NCBI RefSeq assembly: GCF_026013415.1
Contig: NZ_JAPDOK010000002.1
Span: 372,001-436,000, forward strand
From: Sphingomonas caeni
GTDB taxonomy: Bacteria > Pseudomonadota > Alphaproteobacteria > Sphingomonadales > Sphingomonadaceae
Direction of reading: 5' to 3'
DNA: 64,000 bases
The first letter of the stretch is position 1, and each line of letters begins with the position of its first letter. Positions 57,379-64,000 of the stretch are shown piece by piece. The notes beneath the pieces were generated by a model. That model saw only the letters and a program-made list of their open reading frames with translations, was not told the DNA's origin and did not search any database. A program made the position numbers and the translations under genes.

Positions 57379-60300
57379 ATGCGTATCACCCACAAGCTGC
57401 TTTCGGCGACCGCGCTCGCCACCGCCATCCTGATCCCCGGCGTCGCCAGCGCACAGGACGATCCCGCGCCCGCCGACGCCGAAACCGCGCAGAGCGACGC
57501 GCCGATCGTCGTCACCGGATCGCGCATCGCCCGTCCGGGCCTCACCTCGGTGGTTCCGGTGACCACGATGCAGGCGAGCGAGCTGCTCGATACCGGCAAT
57601 ATCTCGCTCGGCGACGCGCTCAATCAGCTGCCGGCGATGCACCAGACCTTCAGCCAGGCCAATTCGGGCGGCTTTATCGGCACCGCGGGGCTCAACCTGC
57701 TCGACCTGCGCGGGCTCGGCACCGCGCGCACGCTGGTGCTGGTCAATGGCCGCCGCCACGTCACCGCCCAGCCGGGCACGCCCACCAGCGTCGACGTCAA
57801 CACCATCCCTGTCGACCTGCTCGAGCGCGTCGATGTCGTCACTGGCGGCGATTCGGCGGTCTATGGGTCGGACGCGGTCGCGGGCGTGGTCAATTTCGTC
57901 CTCAAGCGCGACTATGAGGGCTTCCAGATGCGCGCCCAGGGCGGCGCCACCGGCCGCGGTGACCGCGGCACCTATCTGATCACCGCGACCGCGGGCAAGA
58001 ATTTCGCCGAAGGCCGCGGCAATGTCGCGCTCAGCCTCGAATATGCCTTTGCCGACGACGTCTATTACACCGACCGCGACGATCTCTACGGCGCCTATTC
58101 GGGCCGCCCGCAGTTCAACATCGTCCAGAACACGCTGACCGAGACCGCGGCGGGCGACGGCATTCCCGACAACGTCTTCCTGCGGGGCATCCGCAACAAC
58201 AATATCTCCGAGGGCGGCACCTATGCCTCGACCTGCCCCGCGGCGGTCGCGGCGGGATCGCCGACCTTTGCCGCGGTCCAGGCGCGCCGCGCGCTCAACT
58301 GCACCGGCGAGCGTTCGAACACCGGCGCCGAGCTCGGCTACAGCTTCATGTTCGACGCCAACGGCAATCTCGCGCCCAACAACTGCACGCGCGACCTGCG
58401 TCCCTTCGGGTCGAACAATTGCGTCGGCGGCCGCGGCTCGACGCTGCGCCTGACCGGCCAGCTGCTCCCCCAGCTCGAGCGCAAGTCGGCGAACGCGCTG
58501 GCCAGCTTCGAATTCAGCCCGGCCTTCCGCGTCTTCCTCGAGGGCAAGTTCATCCGCATCAACGGCAACCAGGAGGGCCAGCCGACCAGCATCGCCAATC
58601 TCCAGGGCACCTACAGCATCAACAATCCCTTCCTGACGCCCCAGGCGCGCGACGTGCTGGTGCGCAGCCTTGCGCCGGGCGCCACGACCTTCAACATTCA
58701 GCGCTTCAACGTTGATTTCGGCGGCCGCGGCGAAGTCTATCAGCGCGACACCTTCCGCATCGTCGGCGGGGTCGAGGGGACATTCAACGAGGATTGGCGC
58801 TACGAGGTCGCGGTCAATTACGGCCAGACCGACACCCATTTCGACGCGACGAACCGCATCCTGCTGCCCCAGTTCCGCAACGCCGCCGACGCGGTGCTTT
58901 CGGGCGGGCAGATCGTCTGCGGGATCAATGCCGATGCCGATCAGACCAATAACGATCCCAATTGCGTGCCGATCAACGTGTTCGGCTACGGCAAGCCCTC
59001 GGCGGCGGCGCTTCGCTACGTCAGCGCCGATGTGTTCCGCGATCAGCGCGCCTCGCTGCTCACCGTCAGCGGCTTCGTCTCGGGCGATTTTTCGCAGCTC
59101 TTCACCCTGCCCGGCGGCCCGGTCTATTTCGCGCTCGGCGGCGAATATCGGCGTGAGACGGCGCGGTCGGACTATGATCCGATCACGACGAGCGGCCTCA
59201 CCGATTTCAACGTCATCCTCCCGTTCCACGCGCCCGTGCTGGAGGTGAAGGAGGCCTATGGCGAACTCCGCGTGCCGTTGCTCGCGGGAACCCCCTTCTT
59301 CGAGGAGCTGACGCTCGAGGGCGCGGGCCGCGTCTCCGACTATAATTCGGGTGCGGGCACCACGGGGACGGTGTGGACGTATAATGTCGGCGGCATCTGG
59401 TCGCCGGTGCGCGGGCTTCGCGTCCGCGCCGGCTATGCCAAGTCGGTGCGCGCGCCGACGCTCGGCAATCTCTACACCCCGCCGTCGCAGACCTTCCTCA
59501 ACGGCCTGATCGATCCGTGCAGCCAGGCCAATATCAACAACGGCACCGCCAATCGCGCCGCCAATTGCGCCGCGGCGGGCGTGCCCACCACCGAGATCGT
59601 CAACGGCCTCAGCACGCCCTGGACCAACCTGCCCGCCTCGGGCATCCGCGGCCTACAGGGCAGCAACCCCAATCTGAACGAAGAACGCGGCACCAGCCTC
59701 ACCATCGGCGCGGTGCTCCAGCCCGCGGCGCTGCCGGGCTTCTCGCTGACGGTCGATTATTACGACATCACGGTCGACAATGTCATCCTGGCGCTGGCGC
59801 CGCAGACGATTATCGATCTCTGCTACGACAGCACCAGCGGCATCAATAACCAATATTGCGCCGCGATTTCGCGCCGCCCGGACGGCACCTTCATGGGCCA
59901 GTCGAACCGCAATGTCGGCGGCACCACCGTCCAGTATACGGTCGGGCCGAACGACAGCTCGTTCCTCGCCGGCCCCTTCAACTTCGCCAAGCTCAAGACC
60001 TCGGGCGTCGATTTCGACGCGGCGTGGAACGGCAATATCGGCGGGGTGAAGGTCGGCCTGCGCGGCGTGGTGAGCTGGCTGATTGCCCGTGACAATTTCA
60101 CCAACGTCAACGATCCGACCTTCCGGGATCGCGCCAAGAGCGAGCTCAACGAGCCCGAATTCGCGGGCAGCCTCGAGGCCAATTTCGACTTCGGCCAGAT
60201 CGATCTCGGCTATAATCTGCGCTGGATCGGCCGCCAGACGATCGATTTCTACGAAACCACCCACAGCCTCGACGGTCGCCCGCCGACGGATCTCGACAAG

Positions 60301-60540
60301 TTCCCGGTCGTGTGGACGCCCGACATTTTCTACCATTCGGTCCGCATCGGCTTCGAGCCGACCAAGACCTACCGCTTCTATTTCGGCGTCGACAATCTCT
60401 TCGATCAGAACCCGCCCTTCGGCTTCGACGGCACCTGCGGCACGGGCGGCGTCTTCGCCTGCGGCGCGGGCGGCACGGGCACCGCGATCTACGAGAATAT
60501 CGGCCGCTTCTTCTACGCAGGCGCCGTGCTCAAATTCTGA
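57379..60540 (+). CDS. Large TonB-dependent receptor
   Basis: A 1053-aa outer membrane transporter. Signal peptide to about residue 26 (ATAILIPGVASAQ); TonB box region APIVVTGSRI; plug at about 50-175 with LNLLDLRGLGTARTLVLVNG and GGDSAVYGSDAVAGVVNFVL; barrel to the terminal AGAVLKF. Length suits oligosaccharide- or peptide-type receptors in sphingomonads; the ligand cannot be named. Several paired cysteines lie in extracellular loop regions. AAGGGG precedes the ATG. A strong terminator follows. Confidence 0.92.
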   Translation: MRITHKLLSATALATAILIPGVASAQDDPAPADAETAQSDAPIVVTGSRIARPGLTSVVPVTTMQASELLDTGNISLGDALNQLPAMHQTFSQANSGGFIGTAGLNLLDLRGLGTARTLVLVNGRRHVTAQPGTPTSVDVNTIPVDLLERVDVVTGGDSAVYGSDAVAGVVNFVLKRDYEGFQMRAQGGATGRGDRGTYLITATAGKNFAEGRGNVALSLEYAFADDVYYTDRDDLYGAYSGRPQFNIVQNTLTETAAGDGIPDNVFLRGIRNNNISEGGTYASTCPAAVAAGSPTFAAVQARRALNCTGERSNTGAELGYSFMFDANGNLAPNNCTRDLRPFGSNNCVGGRGSTLRLTGQLLPQLERKSANALASFEFSPAFRVFLEGKFIRINGNQEGQPTSIANLQGTYSINNPFLTPQARDVLVRSLAPGATTFNIQRFNVDFGGRGEVYQRDTFRIVGGVEGTFNEDWRYEVAVNYGQTDTHFDATNRILLPQFRNAADAVLSGGQIVCGINADADQTNNDPNCVPINVFGYGKPSAAALRYVSADVFRDQRASLLTVSGFVSGDFSQLFTLPGGPVYFALGGEYRRETARSDYDPITTSGLTDFNVILPFHAPVLEVKEAYGELRVPLLAGTPFFEELTLEGAGRVSDYNSGAGTTGTVWTYNVGGIWSPVRGLRVRAGYAKSVRAPTLGNLYTPPSQTFLNGLIDPCSQANINNGTANRAANCAAAGVPTTEIVNGLSTPWTNLPASGIRGLQGSNPNLNEERGTSLTIGAVLQPAALPGFSLTVDYYDITVDNVILALAPQTIIDLCYDSTSGINNQYCAAISRRPDGTFMGQSNRNVGGTTVQYTVGPNDSSFLAGPFNFAKLKTSGVDFDAAWNGNIGGVKVGLRGVVSWLIARDNFTNVNDPTFRDRAKSELNEPEFAGSLEANFDFGQIDLGYNLRWIGRQTIDFYETTHSLDGRPPTDLDKFPVVWTPDIFYHSVRIGFEPTKTYRFYFGVDNLFDQNPPFGFDGTCGTGGVFACGAGGTGTAIYENIGRFFYAGAVLKF

Positions 60541-60571
60541 TCGCCGCCCCGCGATCATGGGCACGGCCAGG

Positions 60572-60603
60572 GGGCCGGCGATGCCAGTCGCCGGCCCTTT
60601 TCT
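60572..60603 (+). terminator. Rho-independent terminator of the TonB receptor gene
   Basis: GGGCCGGCGA and TCGCCGGCCC form a perfect 10-bp stem with 6-nt loop, followed by TTTTCT. It begins 32 nt after the receptor stop. Confidence 0.9.
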
Positions 60604-60618
60604 ATTGAGGGCTGTTCT

Positions 60619-60656
60619 TTCTTCGTCACCCCGGACTTGTTCGGGGTGACGAAGAA
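60619..60656. repeat. Perfect 15-bp inverted repeat (CGTCACCCCGGACTTG type)
   Basis: TTCTTCGTCACCCCG (60619-60633) and CGGGGTGACGAAGAA (60642-60656) surround GACTTGTT. Related to the dispersed CGTCAYCCCGG-type intergenic repeats. It lies between the receptor terminator and the AraC gene; a second stop role is possible. Confidence 0.7.
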
Positions 60657-60759
60657 GGCTGTTTGATCCAGCCATTCGGCCCAACGCTCGTCGCCCCACG
60701 CCGCCCTTCGTCGAAACCCCGATAGCCGCCCCCTCTCGCCACCCCCACACTCACCCGCG

Positions 60760-61692
60760 ATGGCCAGCCATGCCCAGCCCCTCGGTGCGTCCCAATGCGC
60801 GCCGATCCGCCGGTTCTCCCCCGGGCCGGGCAAGGTGCTGCGCTGGCCGGGCGGGGAGGCGGTGTTGTGCCGGGCGGATGCGTTCGCCGCGCTCCCCGCC
60901 TTTCCATCCGGCAGCTTCACCATTCTGTTCAGCGCCAGGGATCGCGGCCGCTGGGAACTGGCCGCGCCCGAGCGGCGCGTGATCGATGCCGGCGCCCGGC
61001 CCTTAACGGCGGCGGGGTTCGCGGCTTCGGCGCAATTGCTCGCGGTCGCGCTCAGCCCCGCCTTTCTGCTCGATGCCGCGGGGCTCGCCTGGCACCCCAA
61101 TCTCGCCTTCCGGTCCGCACGCGACGGCGGCGACGACATCGCCTGGCTGATGGGCGTGGCGCTGCGGCAGGAATGCCGCGACGGCGGGCGCCACGGCCCC
61201 GACTACGCCGCGCGGATTGCCGGCGTGCTCGCCGCGCGCCTCGCCGAGCGCCATGTCCGCCTCGACACGGTGCGCCCCCTACAGGGGGGACTTACCGGCC
61301 ACCGCCTCCGCGCCTGTCTCGATCATATCGAGCGCAACCTCCACCGCGACCTCGCGCTGGCCGAACTCGCCGAGCTGGCCAATCTCAGCACGCCCCATTT
61401 CGCCCGCGCCTTTCGCCGCTCATTGGGCGAGCCGCCCTATCGCTATTTCCGCCGGCAGCGGATCGAGCGCGCCAAGAGGTTGCTCGCCGAAACCGACCAG
61501 GGAATCGCCGAGGTCGCGCTTGAATGCGGTTATGCCGCGCAATCGCATTTCAGCTCGGCGTTCAAGCTGCTGACGATGAAGACCCCGGCGGCCTACAGGC
61601 GCGCCGAACGCGAGTTGCGCGGGAGCCAGGCCGTGTTGGAAATGTTGGATTCGGCCGCCGCGGCCGGAAGCGAACGGTGCCGAACCCCCTAA
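60760..61692 (+). CDS. AraC-family transcriptional regulator
   Basis: A 310-aa regulator. The C-terminal pair of helix-turn-helix motifs lies at about 188-285: LALAELAELANLSTPHFARA, then IAEVALECGYAAQSHFSSAF. The N-terminal 170 residues do not match a named sensing fold. Start uncertain, since no clear ribosome site precedes 60760. Neighbours give no firm clue to its target. Confidence 0.82.
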   Translation: MASHAQPLGASQCAPIRRFSPGPGKVLRWPGGEAVLCRADAFAALPAFPSGSFTILFSARDRGRWELAAPERRVIDAGARPLTAAGFAASAQLLAVALSPAFLLDAAGLAWHPNLAFRSARDGGDDIAWLMGVALRQECRDGGRHGPDYAARIAGVLAARLAERHVRLDTVRPLQGGLTGHRLRACLDHIERNLHRDLALAELAELANLSTPHFARAFRRSLGEPPYRYFRRQRIERAKRLLAETDQGIAEVALECGYAAQSHFSSAFKLLTMKTPAAYRRAERELRGSQAVLEMLDSAAAAGSERCRTP

Positions 61693-61713
61693 CTTTTGTA
61701 ACTTTCGTTGGAT

Positions 61714-62229
61714 TCAGAGCGCCGCGATCGTCCGTTCGCTCTCGACCTGCGCGACCGGGAAGCCCTGCGCGATCCAGGCCGCGAAGCCGCCATTGACCAG
61801 CTTCACCGCATAGCCGAGCTCGGCCAGCGCATGCGCGGTGCGCACCGCGTCGAGCCGCAGCGCGTCGCTGCCATAGACGGCGATGAAGGGCGCGCGGGGC
61901 AGCGCCGCGGCGCTTGCCTCGGTCACCTCTCCCGCGGGCAGGTTGATGCTGCCGGCGATATGCGCGGTCGCGTGCGCGCGCGGCAGCCGGGCGTCGATCA
62001 GCGGCGGCGCGATCTCGCGCAGCTGCGCGTCGAACAGCTCGCACACGTCGATCTCGAATTCGATGCGGTGGGCGAGCAAGGCCGCCATCACCCGCGCGGG
62101 CAGCGGCGCGGCGTCGATCCGGTCGGCCAGGTCGGCGGTGCGGAGCGCGGTCAGGTCTTCGGGCGCGATGCCGCCGCGCGCGAAATCCGCCAAATCTCCC
62201 GGTCCGATCTCCATTGCACGCGCCTCCAT
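61714..62229 (-). CDS. Rhodanese-like domain protein lacking the catalytic cysteine
   Basis: A 171-aa protein. The C-terminal half shows the rhodanese fold: PPLIDARLPRAHATAHIAGS, INLPAGEV, then FIAVYGSDALRLDAVRTAHA and GYAVKLVNGGFAAWIAQGFP. At the place of the usual active Cys (YC-x-G) it has VYGSDA, so sulfur transfer is unlikely. The N-terminal 70 residues are helical and unassigned. Confidence 0.7.
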   Translation of the reverse strand: MEARAMEIGPGDLADFARGGIAPEDLTALRTADLADRIDAAPLPARVMAALLAHRIEFEIDVCELFDAQLREIAPPLIDARLPRAHATAHIAGSINLPAGEVTEASAAALPRAPFIAVYGSDALRLDAVRTAHALAELGYAVKLVNGGFAAWIAQGFPVAQVESERTIAAL

Positions 62230-62326
62230 ACGAGCAAATGGAGCAGAACCCGGGCGGCGCCCATGCTCAAGTATGAAGTGATCAGTGGGAGATAGCCGGG
62301 GACGAGTGGGGGGAAAGCGAAACGAA

Positions 62327-63055
62327 TCAGGCGGCGCACGGGCGCTGCTGGGTCACCGGCGAGGTCAGCGCCAGGCTGCGCTGCAATTCGCCGGCGGTCT
62401 CGAGGATCTGCTCCTCGGCGCGCACCGGATCGGCCTCGGCCAGCTCGGCCGCGGTGCGCAGATGCCCCGCAAGCCCGCGCGGATCATAATGGACCCGCGC
62501 CGCGTGCAGGTCCGCCGCCAGCGCCTCGCTCTCCAATCGCGCCGCCTCGGCCGCCGCCTCCTGCGCGTCGCGCGCGAGCAGCCGTGCGGTGACGATGCCG
62601 ACGACCAGCCAGTAGAAGAGCGAATAATAGAAGCTGCGCCCCTGCAATTCGTAGAGATAGGCGCTGCTGAGCGCCATCGGCTTCATCCCGTCAAAGCCGT
62701 AGAGCGTGAAGAGCCAGGTGATCACCGAGATCGGCACCGACCAGATCGCCGTCGCCAGCGTCCCGACCACGCCATGGATCAGGATCGCGGGCTGGGGGCG
62801 GCCGCGGCGGAACATCGGGAAGCGGCGCGCGAGCCAGACGATGCCCGGCGTCAGCAGCGCCCAGACGGTCCAGTCGATCAGCCCGTCGAGCATCACCAGC
62901 CCGGCGCTGTCGAGCGTCATCTTGGGGTTGATGATCCATTGCTGGAGCACGATCAGCGCGGAAATGATGACGATGCCCGCGATCGCGATCAATATGATAC
63001 GCATCCGCGGATGGTTCGCCCACCAGTTCGCTTGCACCTGCATCCCCAAGGACAT
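62327..63055 (-). CDS. LytS-like membrane protein without kinase domain
   Basis: A 242-aa protein with about four helices (IILIAIAGIVIISALIVLQQ; LLTPGIVWLARRF; ILIHGVVGTLATAIWSVPIS; YYSLFYWLVVGIVTARLLAR) followed by a coiled helix (LAADLHAARVHYDPRGLAG). This layout parallels the divergent kinase at 63109, but the usual PHFxxN motif is replaced by YDPRGLAGH and there is no ATP-binding domain. It may be a truncated, regulatory paralogue. Alternatively a degenerate kinase remnant. Confidence 0.65.
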   Translation of the reverse strand: MSLGMQVQANWWANHPRMRIILIAIAGIVIISALIVLQQWIINPKMTLDSAGLVMLDGLIDWTVWALLTPGIVWLARRFPMFRRGRPQPAILIHGVVGTLATAIWSVPISVITWLFTLYGFDGMKPMALSSAYLYELQGRSFYYSLFYWLVVGIVTARLLARDAQEAAAEAARLESEALAADLHAARVHYDPRGLAGHLRTAAELAEADPVRAEEQILETAGELQRSLALTSPVTQQRPCAA

Positions 63056-63108
63056 ACTACGATTAGCAATGCTGATGCTACCCCCTAACTTCCGCCCTGG
63101 ATACTCCG

Positions 63109-64000
63109 GTGTCGCCTGACCCGCGCACGCTCGAACCGGCGCCGTACAAGATCGTCCTCGTGGCGCTCGCGGTCGGCACCTTCGCGGCCGGGCTCTACAT
63201 GTCGAACGCGCTGGTCGCGGTGTGGCGGTACGAGGTGAAGCACCCGGCGATCGAGATCGTCACGCGGCTGCTGCTGCTGTTCTGGCTCTGGGCGCCGCTC
63301 GCGCCCTTCGTCTGGTGGGCGGCGCGGCGCTGGCCGATCGCGGGGCCGCATCTGGTGCGCCGGCTTGGCGTGCATCTGGGGCTCGCGCTCGGCACCTGGA
63401 TCGCGCACGCCTTGCTCTTCTGGGCGGCGCTCGCGCTGCGGACCTGGGCGGGTATCGCCTCGCTCACGCTCGGGGTGCGCTGGCCGCCCTTCCATTACAC
63501 CCAGCTGATCGTGCTGATCGACACCGATCTGGTGATCTATGCCGGGATCGTCGCCGCTTCGTCGATCTGGCGCAACCATGCGCGCGCGGTCGCCTCGCGC
63601 ACCTGGCGCGATCGGGTCGAGGGACGCCGCTCGACCGCGTTGCTCGAGGCGCTCCGGCGCCAACTCCGCCCCCATTTCGTGCTCAACGCGCTCAACATGG
63701 CGCTGAGCGAGCTGGTCACCCGTCCCGGCCGCGCGCGCTCGGTGCTGGCCGATCTCGCCGCGCTGCTCGAAAGCACCGAGCGGCTCGACGGCCATCTCGT
63801 CGATCTCGACGCCGAACTCGAGCTCGTCCGCGCCCATGCCGCGATCGAGCAGGCGCGCTTCAGCGACCGGCTCGACGTACGCTGGGACCTGAGCGTCCCC
63901 CCGGGCACGGTCCAGGTCCCGCCCTTCGCGGTGCAGACTTTGTTCGAAAATGCGGTGCGTCACGGGCTCGAACGCAGCGCCGGGCCGTTCTCGATCTTCA
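63109..64000 (+). CDS. LytS-type sensor histidine kinase (cut at window end)
   Basis: 297 residues are visible with no stop. About four helices (YKIVLVALAVGTFAAGLYMS; LLFWLWAPLAPFVWWAARRW; LGVHLGLALGTWIAHALLFW; LVIYAGIVAASSIW), then the histidine motif RQLRPHFVLNALN and the start of the ATPase domain (PPFAVQTLFENAVRHGLERS). The family normally phosphorylates a LytTR response regulator, presumably beyond the window. I used GTG at 63109; the frame is closed by a TGA at 63073. No good ribosome site is seen. Confidence 0.8.
   Translation, partial: MSPDPRTLEPAPYKIVLVALAVGTFAAGLYMSNALVAVWRYEVKHPAIEIVTRLLLLFWLWAPLAPFVWWAARRWPIAGPHLVRRLGVHLGLALGTWIAHALLFWAALALRTWAGIASLTLGVRWPPFHYTQLIVLIDTDLVIYAGIVAASSIWRNHARAVASRTWRDRVEGRRSTALLEALRRQLRPHFVLNALNMALSELVTRPGRARSVLADLAALLESTERLDGHLVDLDAELELVRAHAAIEQARFSDRLDVRWDLSVPPGTVQVPPFAVQTLFENAVRHGLERSAGPFSIF

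Noticed and set aside
1..64000. CRISPR arrays, prophage or insertion sequences
   Set aside because: No regularly spaced repeats, no phage or transposase proteins were found; the repeats present are short intergenic palindromes.

Overview
The window is GC-rich chromosomal DNA, most likely from a sphingomonad (Sphingomonas or a close relative, Alphaproteobacteria). The evidence is the protein style (TonB-dependent receptors, a GH3 glycosidase, a solo LytTR regulator), the small intergenic palindromes of types common in Sphingomonadaceae, and a flagellar set that combines sigma-54 promoters with FliA/FlgM. Genes are tightly packed, with many 1-14 nt overlaps. No rRNA, CRISPR array, transposase or prophage was seen.

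Left edge (1-6141): tRNA-Leu(GAG), a Gfo/Idh/MocA sugar dehydrogenase, a Na+/sugar symporter and a TonB-receptor-like outer membrane protein with a Gly-rich insert. Together they look like a small sugar uptake and oxidation neighbourhood.

Flagellar block A (6116-23482): on the minus strand flgBCDEFGHIJKL-motAB, read from a near-perfect sigma-54 promoter. On the plus strand, from a divergent sigma-54 promoter, come a second stator pair of PomA/PomB type and flgA. Then follow flgM-flgN, and a third sigma-54 unit with a lytic transglycosylase, flhA and fliA.

Interlude (23726-28112): two small monooxygenase-like/NIPSNAP proteins, an ArsR-type regulator, a DUF454 membrane protein and a secreted GH3 beta-xylosidase/glucosidase behind a LacI-type operator.

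Flagellar block B (28323-44839): flagellin fliC (minus strand), then a sigma-54 activator without a receiver domain, fliEFGHIJ, fliKLMNOPQR-flhB (with a sigma-54 promoter in the end of fliJ) and fliDS (with a FliA-type promoter over the flhB stop). The two blocks encode almost a whole flagellum: rod, hook, rings, export gate, C-ring, filament, cap, chaperones, two stators, sigma-28 and anti-sigma-28. flhF, flhG and chemotaxis genes are not here. The presumed order is activator plus sigma-54 for basal body and hook genes, then FliA, released from FlgM, for fliC and fliDS.

Right part (44911-64000): a CaiB/BaiF CoA-transferase, an FMN reductase, a DUF2007-like protein, a glutamate synthase operon (gltD, two secreted DUF2059 proteins, gltB, a small membrane protein), uppP, an NDUFA9-like protein, a LytTR regulator next to a large TonB receptor with matching palindromes upstream of both, an AraC regulator, a rhodanese-like protein without the catalytic Cys, a kinase-dead LytS-like membrane protein, and a LytS-type histidine kinase cut by the window end.
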